Origin: Abyssisolibacter fermentans
Lineage (GTDB): Bacteria; Bacillota; Clostridia; Tissierellales; MCWD3
Direction: 5' to 3'
Assembly: GCF_001559865.1 (NCBI RefSeq)
Contig: NZ_LOHE01000068.1
Location: 1-64,000 of the forward strand
Length of the DNA: 64,000 bases
Shown: positions 42,948 to 52,288 of the stretch, in pieces
Position numbering within the stretch: position 1 is the first letter of the stretch
Layout of the letters: every line of letters begins with the position of its first letter
Translations under genes and position numbers: made by a program
Notes under the pieces: generated by a model
What the model saw: the letters and a program-made list of their open reading frames with translations, nothing else
Databases searched by the model: none
What the model was told of the DNA's origin: nothing

Positions 42948-43262
42948 TTAGTCTAATTTTACTGCTGTACCATAAACTAGTATCTCTGCTGCACCCTGCA
43001 TAACAGCAGATGTTGAATATCTTAAGTTTATTATTGCATCAGCTCCAAGAGCATTTGCTTCTTCAATCATTTTTGAAGTTGCTATCTGCCTTGATTCATC
43101 TAACATCTGGGCATATTCACTTAACTCACCACCAACTAAATGTCTAAAACCAGATACGATATCTTTACCTATATGCTTCGCGCGAATTGTACTACCTTTA
43201 ACAAGCCCTAAGGTTTGAGTTATGTTTTTTCCTGCTATGAAATTAGTATTTACTATAATCAT
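42948..43262 (-). CDS. YbjQ/UPF0145 family heavy-metal-binding-domain protein
   Basis: A 104-residue member of the YbjQ (UPF0145) family. The pattern TLGLVKGSTIRAKHIGKD, DFRHLVGGELSEYAQML-type (here SGFRHLVGGELSEYAQML), and ANALGADAIINLRYSTSAVMQGAAEILVYGTAV is characteristic. These small pentameric proteins are of unknown role. Start ATG 43262 behind AGGAGG. It overlaps the upstream small membrane gene by 20 nt, so they are cotranscribed. Confidence 0.94.
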   Translation of the reverse strand: MIIVNTNFIAGKNITQTLGLVKGSTIRAKHIGKDIVSGFRHLVGGELSEYAQMLDESRQIATSKMIEEANALGADAIINLRYSTSAVMQGAAEILVYGTAVKLD

Positions 43263-43458
43263 CTTTATCTTCCTCCTTTTTTTTATTTTTTCTGTCTATT
43301 ATTAAGCTTATGAGTAATCCAATTGATGAAATGATAAGTACATATAAAACAAATTTGAGATATTCTACTAAAGAATAAATACCTATTAAAGGCATTAGGC
43401 TTATTATTAATATTGCAGATAAACATGCTACTAAAGTCCAACTAAAAAAATTAATCAT
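43243..43458 (-). CDS. 71-residue two-span membrane protein
   Basis: Starts at ATG 43458 behind TTAGGAGGT. Two hydrophobic segments (about 7-27 and 36-53) and a highly charged tail (DRKNKKKEEDKDD). It overlaps the UPF0145 gene, so the two probably work together, perhaps with this protein as membrane anchor; that is inference. Confidence 0.75.
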   Translation of the reverse strand: MINFFSWTLVACLSAILIISLMPLIGIYSLVEYLKFVLYVLIISSIGLLISLIIDRKNKKKEEDKDDYSKY

Positions 43459-43716
43459 ATATACCTCCTAAGAAACCCCAATGAATAGTATTTAATTTAC
43501 AATGAATAATTTGGTTTTAATTAAAGATATTAGTTATTCACTATTATAACATAGTATTATTTATTTTATATAATTATATGAGAAAAATTTAAAATTAAAT
43601 GTGTATCATATTAAAATTTCTAAATATAACAAAATAAGACAAAATTCATTGAAGGAAAAACACTTAAAGATGAAGAAGTTGAAAAAAAGGACCTAAGTTT
43701 AAAAAGGAGGGATACA

Positions 43717-44058
43717 ATGGAATTAAAATTAAAAACAATAAATAATAATTTGATTGTTAAACTTAATGGAGAACTTGATCATCATACATCTGAAGAAGTA
43801 AGACAAAAAATAGATGATTTTTTTATGGCAAGAAGTTTAAAAAATATTGTAATGGATTTTAACGATTTGAAATTTATGGATAGTTCTGGAATAGGATTGA
43901 TAATTGGAAGATATAAGTTAGTAAAAGATAGGAAAGGAACTGTTAAAATAACAAATGTTGATGCAAGACTAAAAAAAATGATGATTATGTCAGGAATACA
44001 AAAAATAGCGAAGTTTTATGATACCCTAGATGATGCATGTCAAAATAATGAGGAGTGA
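43717..44058 (+). CDS. spoIIAA: anti-sigma F factor antagonist SpoIIAA
   Basis: A 113-residue STAS-domain protein. The phosphorylation motif is LKFMDSSGIGLI, with Ser57 the likely phospho-acceptor. Unphosphorylated it binds SpoIIAB and frees sigma-F in the forespore. First gene of spoIIAA-spoIIAB-sigF, start behind AAAGGAGGG. A weak sigma-H-like match (GAAGGAAAA at 43651, with GATGAAG downstream) is present but its spacing is poor. Confidence 0.97.
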   Translation: MELKLKTINNNLIVKLNGELDHHTSEEVRQKIDDFFMARSLKNIVMDFNDLKFMDSSGIGLIIGRYKLVKDRKGTVKITNVDARLKKMMIMSGIQKIAKFYDTLDDACQNNEE

Positions 44059-44064
44059 TGAAAA

Positions 44065-44502
44065 ATGATTAAAAATAATATGAAATTAGAAATACCAAGT
44101 TTATCACAAAATGAAGCATTTGCTAGGGTAGTAGTTGCTGCATTTGCAGCTCAGTTAGATCCGACTATAGAAGAACTATCTGACATTAAAACTGCAGTTT
44201 CTGAAGCTGTTACTAATTGTATAATACATGGATATGAGAATACTCAAGGCATAATAATAATAGAATGTTCAATTATAAGTACTAAAATTGAAATTACTAT
44301 TGCTGATAAAGGTAAAGGAATAAATAATATTGAAGAAGCAATGCAACCCCTTTATACTTCTAAGCCTGAACTTGAAAGATCTGGTATGGGATTTACCGTT
44401 ATGGAAGAATTTATGGATTCTATAAAAGTTCATTCGGAGGTGGGACGTGGCACGGAAATTATAATGACTAAAACATTTAATAGTCTCCCAAATGAGGAAT
44501 AA
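44065..44502 (+). CDS. spoIIAB: anti-sigma F factor / serine kinase SpoIIAB
   Basis: A 145-residue GHKL-type kinase and anti-sigma factor. ATP-site motifs are [14 protein letters not shown] (N box), IADKGKGI (G1) and [12 protein letters not shown] (G2). It holds sigma-F inactive and phosphorylates SpoIIAA. It starts 6 nt after spoIIAA and ends 4 nt before the sigF start, a coupled operon as in other spore formers. Confidence 0.97.
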   Translation: MIKNNMKLEIPSLSQNEAFARVVVAAFAAQLDPTIEELSDIKTAVSEAVTNCIIHGYENTQGIIIIECSIISTKIEITIADKGKGINNIEEAMQPLYTSKPELERSGMGFTVMEEFMDSIKVHSEVGRGTEIIMTKTFNSLPNEE

Positions 44503-44506
44503 TTAT

Positions 44507-45268
44507 ATGAGTTCTATTACAAAAAAAACAGATAGTGATTTTAATCATGAAGAGACAATTAATTATATCATACAAGCACAGAACGGAAGTTCTGAAGCTC
44601 AAGAATGGCTAGTGAAGAATAATATGGGGTTAGTAAGAAGCGTTGTGAAAAGATTTTTAAATAGAGGGTATGAAGCAGAAGATTTAATGCAGATTGGTTC
44701 TATAGGGTTAATAAAGGCTATAAAAAAGTTTGATATTAGTTATAATGTGAGATTTTCAACATATGCAGTACCTATGATAATAGGTGAAATCAAGAGATTT
44801 TTAAGGGACGATGGTATGGTAAAAGTCAGTAGGTCATTAAAACAAACAGCAGCTAAGGTGAATATAGCGAAGGAAAAACTTTCTAAAGTATTGGGAAGAG
44901 ATGCAACTATTGAGGAAATATCAAAAGAAATCAAAATAGATAAAGAAGATATAGTTATGGCTATTGAGTCATGTCATACTCCAGAATATTTGTATGATGT
45001 TATTCATCAAAATAATGGAAGTCCTATTCATTTAATTGACAGAATTGATGGAGATACTAATTTAGGCTTGGATATTGTAGATAAAATAACTATAAAAGAA
45101 GTAATTGGAAAGCTAAAACCTAGAGAGCGTCAAATTATTATTATGAGATATTTCAATGATAAAACTCAAACTGAGATTGCAAGTATGTTAGGAATCTCTC
45201 AAGTACAAGTTTCGAGGATTGAAAAAAAAGTGTTGGAAAATATGAAAAAAATGCTAAAAAAGGTATAG
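44507..45268 (+). CDS. sigF: RNA polymerase sigma-F factor
   Basis: About 253 residues, a sigma-70 family forespore factor. Region 2 shows AEDLMQIGSIGLIKAIKKFD and NVRFSTYAVPMIIGEIKRFL; region 4 shows ETQ-type KTQTEIASMLGISQVQVSRIE. It switches on early forespore genes. Start at ATG 44507 with GAGGA 8 nt upstream; ATG 44492 would overlap spoIIAB. A terminator overlaps its stop codon. Confidence 0.97.
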   Translation: MSSITKKTDSDFNHEETINYIIQAQNGSSEAQEWLVKNNMGLVRSVVKRFLNRGYEAEDLMQIGSIGLIKAIKKFDISYNVRFSTYAVPMIIGEIKRFLRDDGMVKVSRSLKQTAAKVNIAKEKLSKVLGRDATIEEISKEIKIDKEDIVMAIESCHTPEYLYDVIHQNNGSPIHLIDRIDGDTNLGLDIVDKITIKEVIGKLKPRERQIIIMRYFNDKTQTEIASMLGISQVQVSRIEKKVLENMKKMLKKV

Positions 45269-45288
45269 ATTATATACCTTTTTTTTTT
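45256..45288 (+). terminator. intrinsic terminator after sigF
   Basis: AAAAAGGTATA pairs with TATACCTTTTT, then a long T-run. It overlaps the sigF stop, so the spoVA genes beyond probably need their own promoter. Confidence 0.85.
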
Positions 45289-45367
45289 GCATTAAAAAAA
45301 AAACATAGTAAATAATATAAATATAATTGTTTCTATTATTATCATTTTTGAAATGGAGCTGATATAT

Positions 45368-45532
45368 ATGAAAAAACATATAAAAATAATAATAGTATCT
45401 CTGATAGTTATTTGTATAACTACTGCAATCACTTTATTCTATCATTTTAAGGAAGATAATACTATAGAAGCTCCTAAAAAAGCTAAATTGGTTGATAATG
45501 TATCAAATGATGTTTGGGGTGATATATTATAA
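45368..45532 (+). CDS. 54-residue membrane peptide preceding spoVA
   Basis: ATG 45368 lies behind TGGAGCTG. An N-terminal basic start leads to a membrane span (IIIVSLIVICITTAITLFYHF, about 7-27) and a polar tail ending NDVWGDIL. Its stop lies in the same few nucleotides as the candidate start of spoVAA, so the two are coupled. It is not a standard spoVA gene known to me; a spore membrane role is inferred from position only. Confidence 0.65.
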   Translation: MKKHIKIIIVSLIVICITTAITLFYHFKEDNTIEAPKKAKLVDNVSNDVWGDIL

Positions 45533-45555
45533 TAAATCATGAAATTCAAGTATAT

Positions 45556-46167
45556 TTGCAGCTAGAACAATCAATAAATATATATGCAGAACAGAGAATA
45601 AAACTTAATGATTTAGCAAAAATTTATTGTGAAGACAAACTTATACTAGAAAAATTAAATCATATCGTGATGATTAGTTCATATAAACAAAAAAATGATA
45701 GTTTAATTTTTGCTATAGACATAATAAATAAAATAAATGAAAAAATAAATAATTTAAATTTAAATATAAATATAATAGGTAATACAGAAATCTTAATAAA
45801 ATATAACGACACAGAAAAGGAAAATAAACTACTCTTTTTTTTAAAGGTGTTATTTGTATGTATAATATTATGTTTAGGAGCTTCATTAGCGATTATTAAT
45901 TTTCATGAAGATGCTAATATGGATTCATCTTTTAAATCAATATATTTTTTAATAACAGGAAAATATGTAGAAAAGCCACTTATAATGCATATTCCATATT
46001 CATTAGGACTTTGCTCTGGTGTATTTGTCTTTTTCAATCATATTTGGAGTAAGAAAAACAAAAATGAGCCTAGTCCATTAGAATTAGAGATACATAGTTA
46101 CGAAAATGATATCAATAAATATACAATTGATTATATAAAGAATAATAAAAAAGCAGGTAGAAAATAA
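45556..46167 (+). CDS. spoVAA: stage V sporulation protein AA
   Basis: A 203-residue SpoVAA from TTG 45556, with two C-terminal spans (about 94-112 and 144-163) and the family domain before them. The frame is open upstream and reads NHEIQVY just before the TTG, which aligns without gaps to the N terminus of Bacillus SpoVAA. The TTG has no ribosome binding site, whereas GGGGTGAT precedes ATA 45532 (and ATT 45526). A non-AUG start upstream, or a sequence error, is possible. Part of the spore dipicolinic acid channel operon. Confidence 0.88.
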   Translation: MQLEQSINIYAEQRIKLNDLAKIYCEDKLILEKLNHIVMISSYKQKNDSLIFAIDIINKINEKINNLNLNINIIGNTEILIKYNDTEKENKLLFFLKVLFVCIILCLGASLAIINFHEDANMDSSFKSIYFLITGKYVEKPLIMHIPYSLGLCSGVFVFFNHIWSKKNKNEPSPLELEIHSYENDINKYTIDYIKNNKKAGRK

Positions 46168-46584
46168 ATGACAATTTTAATGATTTTGCTGGCTTTAAGT
46201 GTAGGAATAATTGAGGGGGCAGGGGTTGCTTCGTTTATAACACTATTAGATATTGTTCCGCGACTTGCACAAATAACAAAGTCAAAGAAATATGTTAGTT
46301 TATATGAAAAAATTATAGGTATTTCAATAGGATTTGTAGTGTTTGCAAGAGCTATTTATTTAGATTTTGGACTCAATAAATATTTTATGATACCGATAAG
46401 CTTTATTTTTGGAGCATTTATTGGTTTATTAGCTTCTGCTTTAGCTGAAACTTTAGATGTAATGCCAGTCATGGAAAGAAAAATAAAGCTAAAAAAATAT
46501 CTTTATGTTACTCTTTTTGCATTAGCTTTTGGTAAGGTTACAGGTTCAATTGTTTATTGGGTAGTTTTAATTGATGTTAAATAG
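46168..46584 (+). CDS. spoVAB: stage V sporulation protein AB
   Basis: A 138-residue membrane protein with about four helices. The start MTILMILLALSVGIIEGAGV and the conserved GFVVFARA region, then FIFGAFIGLLASALAETLDVMPV, fit SpoVAB. It immediately follows spoVAA and overlaps the frame preceding spoVAC. It helps the SpoVA channel in the spore inner membrane. Confidence 0.93.
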   Translation: MTILMILLALSVGIIEGAGVASFITLLDIVPRLAQITKSKKYVSLYEKIIGISIGFVVFARAIYLDFGLNKYFMIPISFIFGAFIGLLASALAETLDVMPVMERKIKLKKYLYVTLFALAFGKVTGSIVYWVVLIDVK

Positions 46585-46609
46585 TATTACGTATAGAGGA
46601 GTGAATAAA

Positions 46610-47053
46610 TTGAGAAATATTAACCCTATTGACTATAATAAATACGCAAATGATAAAGCACCAAAAATGAATTATCTTAAAAATTGCTTGTGGGCATTTT
46701 TTGTTGGTGGTACTATTTGTACTATTGGACAAATAATTTTGAATTTACTAAAAAATTATGGATTAGATAAAAAAGATGCTGCAACAGGAGTGTCTATAAT
46801 TCTAGTATTTATTGGTGCATTGTTAACTGGTTTAGGGGTGTATGATAAGATAGGCAAAAGAGCAGGAGCTGGTTCAATAGTTCCAATTACAGGCTTTGCA
46901 AATTCAATAGTTTCACCAGCTATGGAATTTAAAAAAGAGGGATATATATTTGGTGTTTGTGCAAAGATGTTTGTAATAGCTGGACCTGTATTAGTATATG
47001 GATATGGAACCTCAGTAATTGTCGGTTTAATATATTTAATTTTAGGTAAATAA
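46610..47053 (+). CDS. spoVAC: stage V sporulation protein AC
   Basis: About 147 residues, a four-span SpoVAC membrane protein: CLWAFFVGGTICTIGQ near residue 27, GALLTGLGVYDKIGKRAGAG, and VPITGFANSIVSPAMEFKKE. SpoVAC forms the mechanosensitive, DPA-conducting part of the channel in Bacillus. Start at TTG 46610 behind GAGGAG; ATG 46571 overlaps spoVAB and has no ribosome binding site. Confidence 0.96.
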   Translation: MRNINPIDYNKYANDKAPKMNYLKNCLWAFFVGGTICTIGQIILNLLKNYGLDKKDAATGVSIILVFIGALLTGLGVYDKIGKRAGAGSIVPITGFANSIVSPAMEFKKEGYIFGVCAKMFVIAGPVLVYGYGTSVIVGLIYLILGK

Positions 47054-47074
47054 ATTAGCAGGGAGGGTTTTAGA

Positions 47075-48088
47075 TTGCTTAATAAAAGAATGGGAAAACA
47101 AACAATTAAACTTCATAAACCACCTTCTATAGTTTCAACAGGTTCTATTGTTGGACCTAAAGAAGGTGCTGGACCATTGTGTAGTTTTTTTGATGTAATA
47201 TTAGATGATGATTTGTTTAACGAAAAAAGCTGGGAGAGAAGTGAGTCTAAGCTTCAATCAGAAGCAATAAAGATAGCATTAAATAAGGGGGAAGTATCTA
47301 CAGCTGATGTCAATTATCTATTTGCTGGAGATTTACTTAATCAACTTATGTCTTCAAATTATGCTGCAAGAGCAACTGCTATACCTTTTTTTGGACTATA
47401 TGGAGCTTGTTCAACAATGGCTGAATCATTAAGCCTTGGTGCAATGACAGTAGACGGTGGGTTTGCTCAAAAAGTATTATGTGTAACATCAAGTCATTTT
47501 AGTTCTGCTGAGAGACAATTCAGGTATCCTTTAGAATTTGGAAATCAGAGAGCATTAACAACACAATGGACTGTTACTGGTTCTGGTGCTGCATTATTGT
47601 CTGTTCAAGATAAGCCGCCATATATAACACATGTTACAACAGGCAAAATAATTGACCCTGGAATTAAAGACGTTAATAATATGGGAGCAGCTATGGCACC
47701 AGCAGCAGCTGATACAATTATTCAACATTTTGAAGATACTAAGTTTTCTGTTAATGATTATGATTTAATTATAACAGGTGATTTGGGTATTATAGGTAAA
47801 TCAATAGTTTTAGATTTAGTACAACAAGAAGGGTATGATATAAAAAATATATATCAAGACTGTGGAGTTAAAATATTCGATAATGAAAAGCAAGATACAC
47901 ATGCAGGGGGTAGTGGATGTGGTTGTTCAGCTGTTGTTTTTTGTGGATACATATATAGCAAACTCAAAGAAGGCAGTTTAAATAGAGTTTTATTAGTATC
48001 TACTGGTGCTTTGCATTCAACAACTAGTATACAACAAGGTGAATCTATTCCAGGTATAGCTCATGCTGTAACAATTAGTAATACTTAA
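47075..48088 (+). CDS. spoVAD: stage V sporulation protein AD
   Basis: A 337-residue SpoVAD with a thiolase-like fold that binds dipicolinic acid. Signature segments are VSTGSIVGPKEGAGPL, GLYGACSTMAESLSLGA, SSHFSSAERQFRYPLEFGNQ (first part) and GDLGIIGKSIV. Start at TTG 47075 behind GGGAGG. It lies 21 nt after spoVAC. Confidence 0.97.
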   Translation: MLNKRMGKQTIKLHKPPSIVSTGSIVGPKEGAGPLCSFFDVILDDDLFNEKSWERSESKLQSEAIKIALNKGEVSTADVNYLFAGDLLNQLMSSNYAARATAIPFFGLYGACSTMAESLSLGAMTVDGGFAQKVLCVTSSHFSSAERQFRYPLEFGNQRALTTQWTVTGSGAALLSVQDKPPYITHVTTGKIIDPGIKDVNNMGAAMAPAAADTIIQHFEDTKFSVNDYDLIITGDLGIIGKSIVLDLVQQEGYDIKNIYQDCGVKIFDNEKQDTHAGGSGCGCSAVVFCGYIYSKLKEGSLNRVLLVSTGALHSTTSIQQGESIPGIAHAVTISNT

Positions 48089-48184
48089 AAAACATGAATA
48101 GAGAATAGTTATCAGTAACTAGAAAAACACAATTTAGTATAGTAACAAGTGATTTAAAATATCACAATGTTAGGAGAGATGACA

Positions 48185-48541
48185 ATGGAATATTTCAGAG
48201 TCTTTTTAGTTGGGGGGATAATTTGTGTTATAGGACAATTGTTAATGGATTGTACAAAGCTTACTCCCGCTCATGTCTTAGTGACCTTTGTTTCGTGTGG
48301 TGTTATACTAACAGCGTTAGGAATCTATGAACCTATTGTAAAGTTTGGTGAATCAGGTGCTACAGTGCCTTTATTAGGATTTGGATACACTTTAGGTAAT
48401 GGAGTTATGGAAGCAGTAGATAAGAAGGGTCTTATAGGTGTTTTTACTGGAGGAGCTCAAGCAACAGCAGGTGGTGTTGCAGCTGCTGTTGTATTTGGTT
48501 ATTTAATGGCTGTAATATTTAATCCCAAGACCAAAAAGTGA
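48185..48541 (+). CDS. spoVAEB: stage V sporulation protein AE (AEB-type membrane subunit)
   Basis: About 118 residues with four helices, homologous in plan to SpoVAC: FLVGGIICVIGQLLMD, GVILTALGIYEP and VPLLGFGYTLGNGVMEAVDK. It is the membrane partner of SpoVAC in the DPA channel. Start at ATG 48185 behind TTAGGAGAG; ATG 48167 would sit ahead of that site. The gap to spoVAD is 96 nt. Confidence 0.96.
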   Translation: MEYFRVFLVGGIICVIGQLLMDCTKLTPAHVLVTFVSCGVILTALGIYEPIVKFGESGATVPLLGFGYTLGNGVMEAVDKKGLIGVFTGGAQATAGGVAAAVVFGYLMAVIFNPKTKK

Positions 48542-48556
48542 TAAGGAGTATCTAGT

Positions 48557-49114
48557 ATGAATGATAAGAGAAATGTTATTATTGTAACAGATGGGGATAA
48601 AAGAGCAAAACATGCTGTTGAATTAGCTGCTAAAAACATTGGAGGTAGATGCATTTCTAGATCAGCTGGTAATCCAACTGAATTAAGTGGTGATGAGATA
48701 GTTAATTATGTTCTTAAAGCTATGTATGATCCAGTAGTTATTATGGTTGATGATTTAGGTCATCCTGGTTATGGGAAAGGAGAATTAGCAATTTCACAAA
48801 TAATGACTCACCCCGAAATAAATGTATTGGGGGTTGTGGCTGTAGCTTCAAACACTGAAATGGTAAGTGGTGTAAAAGTCGATTTTTCAGTGACTTGTGA
48901 TGGCAAGATAATAAATAAAGCAGTAGATAAGGAAGGTCACCAAACAGAAGATAATAAAATTTATGGAGACACTGTAGATGTACTAAATTCTTATAATTTT
49001 CCTGTAATTGTTGGAATAGGGGATATAGGAAAAATGAATAGGAAAGATGATTGCATTATAGGAGCTCCAATAATAACAAAGGCCTTAGAAGAGATAATTA
49101 AATACAAGCATTAA
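48557..49114 (+). CDS. spoVAEA: stage V sporulation protein AE (AEA-type)
   Basis: A 185-residue soluble SpoVAEA protein: VIIVTDGDKRAKHAVELAAK at the N terminus, RCISRSAGNPTELSGDEIV, and VDDLGHPGYGKGE. It is the last gene of the spoVA operon, 15 nt after spoVAEB. Its exact role in DPA transport is unsettled in the family. A terminator follows. Confidence 0.95.
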   Translation: MNDKRNVIIVTDGDKRAKHAVELAAKNIGGRCISRSAGNPTELSGDEIVNYVLKAMYDPVVIMVDDLGHPGYGKGELAISQIMTHPEINVLGVVAVASNTEMVSGVKVDFSVTCDGKIINKAVDKEGHQTEDNKIYGDTVDVLNSYNFPVIVGIGDIGKMNRKDDCIIGAPIITKALEEIIKYKH

Positions 49115-49158
49115 TGTATATAATTATAAATATTTCTACTATTTTTAATGTTTTAATT

Positions 49159-49192
49159 AAAAGAGCTGTCTTAATAAGACAGCTCTTTTATT
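49159..49192. terminator. bidirectional terminator between spoVAEA and pbp1A
   Basis: AAAAGAGCTGTCTTA pairs with TAAGACAGCTCTTTT around one nucleotide, leaving A- and T-rich flanks in both directions. It serves two convergent genes. Confidence 0.85.
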
Positions 49193-49213
49193 CAAGATAT
49201 TTTTGACATCTCT

Positions 49214-52200
49214 TTAATCATCTTCTAATAAACTATCTATTACATTAAACATGTCATCTACATCTTTATTATTATTATTTGTTGAAGTATTTTCATTATC
49301 ATTATTGTTATATTCAGTATTGTCAGTAGTATTAGTATCTTGATTTTGGTTAATATTTGGTTGTGTATTTTCATTTGTACTATCATTATTATCAAATAAT
49401 CTATCCCATAAAGAATCAGGTTCTGCGTGAACGTCACAATACTCAGTCGGCACTTGGTATTGATAATCCCTAGGAAGATAATTTAAATTTTCTTCTGGAA
49501 TATAAGTTTCTGGTCTCTGAATAAATACTTTATTTTCAATCAATTCAGGTGGACAATATTCATTAGCAAGCTTACCTGTTGAAATATCTATTGGAACTTC
49601 TACATGGACATCGTCATATTCAATAGGCTCAGTACCTTTTATAAATATTTCTGAGACTGCTGTACTGCCACGTGGATCTCTTTTACTTAATTCAGTAGCT
49701 AGTTTTCCTGATTCAGTATCAATAATTTTAGTAACAAAACCCTGTTCTTGAGTAAAATCTTTTGGAGCGAGATCTTTATGAATTTCTTTCATAACATTGC
49801 TCCATAAAACAGCAGCGTATTTACTTCCATTGTCAAGCTTTATACTTTGGTTGTCATTACCAATCCATGTTCCAGCTATATAATAAGGAGTAAATCCTAC
49901 AAACCAAGCATCGACTTTATTTTGAGTAGTACCAGTTTTACCTGCAGCTGGTATTTTAGCATTATAACTATATAATCGTGCATTCTTAGCGATACCTTCT
50001 GTAACTGTACTCTTCAAAATATCAGTCATAAGGTATGCAACTTGTGAAGATGCTACTGTGTTTTGCTTTGATTTATTTTCCAAAATAATATTTCCATCTC
50101 TATCTAAGACTTTTGTATAAGCAATAGGTTCAGTATATATACCTTTATTAGCAATTGCTCCATAAGCAGCTGTCATTTTAAGTGGAGATATTCCTTTAGT
50201 CATCCCACCTAATGCTAAAGCAGAATAGTTTTCATCAAAATTACTGCTACCCTTAGCTATAGCTTCTTCTTTTGTAGTAAAAGAATCATTACTAGGGTTT
50301 TCACTATCAATGATACCCATTCTAGTCAAATATTCTATTGATGTTTCTAAACCTAATTTTTCTAAAAATTTAACTGATGCCACATTTATTGATTGTTCCA
50401 CTGATTCTCTTAAAGTTACTAAACCTCTATAATCATCTGTTAAGTTGTTTATTTCATATGAGTTTCTTCTACCGTACCAGTTTCTTGGCCATAAATTACC
50501 TTTATTATCGTAGTGAGGTACATCATCAACTATTGAAGCAGCAGTGAAGCCATTATCTAAAGCTGGCAAATATACTGAAACTGGTTTTAATGCTGAACCG
50601 GGTTGTCTTGCTGAAGTAGCTCTATTTAATACTCTGCTTCCCTTAATATTTCTTCCGCCTACAAGTGCCTTAATATGTCCGTTATAATCCATTAAAACAA
50701 AAGCGGACTGTGGTTGAACAATACCTTTTTTATCTTTATAAAAATATTTAGAATTAATAAGCATATTACCATTATTATCAATACTATAAAAGTTTGGTTG
50801 AGTATCAAGGAAACTTTTGTTAATTAATAATCGTTTATTGTCTCTATCAGAAGTATAGCATGTTTTTGGATCAAGAGACCAAACTGAATGAGTTAAAAGG
50901 TTCTTATCTTCATCTATTGTGTAATAGTCAGTTATATCAGCATTTCTATAATTTAACTTTTTATTTTTTATAGCTATATTTCCATCGCTTAAAATTTCGT
51001 AAGTTCCTTTTTCTATTATTAAGTTATAATCTTGATCTAGTAAATTATCCTTGGTATAATATGCGATATTTTTAAAAGAATCAATAATATTTTTGTGACT
51101 ATCCAAAGTTCTTTTAACAAGCTTAGCTCCTACAATATTACCAGAATTTTTAGTAAGTATTTCACCAAAATTATTATATATATCTTCCATCTTGCTTTGG
51201 ATTTTAATGTCCATAGTAGAATAGACTTTCAATCCACCGGTAAATAATTCCTCTCTAGCTTCCTCTCTAGTATAGCCAAACTTATCCATTAAGTCATTAA
51301 TAACACAATCTTTAAGGTAGTCATTTAAATAAGATGTTTCAATGTTTTCATTCCTCTTTGGATCAGGATGGATAGCTTGGCGCATATCTACTTTAATAGC
51401 TTCATCATATTCTGTTTGATTAATCATTTCTAAATCAAGCATCTTCTTTAAAATTATTCTTTGCCTTTCAACTGCTTTAGGGTTAAAAACAGGAACATAT
51501 AATTTTCCTGCTACATCTATATATTGTACTTGATGTGGATCTTCAGTTCCTACAACTAGATGCTTATCTTTGTCATACTTATTTGGATCAACAGTGAAAT
51601 ATAATGAGTAAAATGTTGAAGATTTAGGAGCACCTGCTATCATTGCGCTTTCAGCTAAAGTTAAGTCTTTAGCATCTTTGGAAAAATATGCTTGTGCAGC
51701 TGCTTGTACTCCATAAGCTCTTTGACCAAAAAATACTGTGTTTAAATAAGACTTCAATATTTGTTCTTTTGTAAGTTCTCTGTCAAGTTGTATGGCTATA
51801 TACATTTCTTTAATTTTTCTGGTAACTTTTTTTTCTTTAGTTAAATAAATATTTCTAGCTAATTGTTGAGTAATTGTACTAGCACCTTGTTCAAAAGACA
51901 TTTCCTTTAAATCATGAACAAATGCTCTAACCATACCTTTTGGATCTATTCCGTAATGTGTATAAAACCTTTCATCTTCTATAGCGATAATAGCATTTTT
52001 CATATAATCTGATATTTCATCAAGCTCAACTATAGTTCTAAATTCTTTTGCATCCACTTTTTCAATTAATTCGCCATTTTGATCTAAGATAATTGAATTC
52101 TCATTGAGATAAGCAGTAACCTTTGATGGGTCAATAGGTGGAACACTTTTCACTATTGCAAATATAACACCAAAAGCAGTACCAATTGAGATAAATATAA

Positions 52201-52288
52201 GTAATACAATTATTATTAATATAAGTCTCAAAGCACTTAATTTTTTCTTCTTTTTTTGTTTCTCAGGCTTTCTTTTTAACTCTGACAT
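49214..52288 (-). CDS. pbpA: class A penicillin-binding protein (PBP1A family)
   Basis: A 1024-residue bifunctional peptidoglycan synthase. A Lys-rich start and a membrane anchor (about 22-48) precede a GT51 transglycosylase domain (EDERFYTHYGIDPKG, GASTITQQLARN). The transpeptidase domain has the SxxK serine in RQPGSALKP (near residue 564), SIN (SINVASV) and KTG (AGKTGTTQ, near 784). The tail of about 60 residues is Asn/Thr/Asp repeats, probably disordered. It is longer than Bacillus PonA, mainly from an insert between domains (about 370-530) and the tail. Start ATG behind AGGAGGT. Monocistronic. Confidence 0.96.
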   Translation of the reverse strand: MSELKRKPEKQKKKKKLSALRLILIIIVLLIFISIGTAFGVIFAIVKSVPPIDPSKVTAYLNENSIILDQNGELIEKVDAKEFRTIVELDEISDYMKNAIIAIEDERFYTHYGIDPKGMVRAFVHDLKEMSFEQGASTITQQLARNIYLTKEKKVTRKIKEMYIAIQLDRELTKEQILKSYLNTVFFGQRAYGVQAAAQAYFSKDAKDLTLAESAMIAGAPKSSTFYSLYFTVDPNKYDKDKHLVVGTEDPHQVQYIDVAGKLYVPVFNPKAVERQRIILKKMLDLEMINQTEYDEAIKVDMRQAIHPDPKRNENIETSYLNDYLKDCVINDLMDKFGYTREEAREELFTGGLKVYSTMDIKIQSKMEDIYNNFGEILTKNSGNIVGAKLVKRTLDSHKNIIDSFKNIAYYTKDNLLDQDYNLIIEKGTYEILSDGNIAIKNKKLNYRNADITDYYTIDEDKNLLTHSVWSLDPKTCYTSDRDNKRLLINKSFLDTQPNFYSIDNNGNMLINSKYFYKDKKGIVQPQSAFVLMDYNGHIKALVGGRNIKGSRVLNRATSARQPGSALKPVSVYLPALDNGFTAASIVDDVPHYDNKGNLWPRNWYGRRNSYEINNLTDDYRGLVTLRESVEQSINVASVKFLEKLGLETSIEYLTRMGIIDSENPSNDSFTTKEEAIAKGSSNFDENYSALALGGMTKGISPLKMTAAYGAIANKGIYTEPIAYTKVLDRDGNIILENKSKQNTVASSQVAYLMTDILKSTVTEGIAKNARLYSYNAKIPAAGKTGTTQNKVDAWFVGFTPYYIAGTWIGNDNQSIKLDNGSKYAAVLWSNVMKEIHKDLAPKDFTQEQGFVTKIIDTESGKLATELSKRDPRGSTAVSEIFIKGTEPIEYDDVHVEVPIDISTGKLANEYCPPELIENKVFIQRPETYIPEENLNYLPRDYQYQVPTEYCDVHAEPDSLWDRLFDNNDSTNENTQPNINQNQDTNTTDNTEYNNNDNENTSTNNNNKDVDDMFNVIDSLLEDD

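Noticed and set aside
43651-43677. Sigma-H promoter before spoIIAA
   Set aside because: GAAGGAAAA fits the -35 but the -10 match and spacing are poor; noted in the gene entry only.
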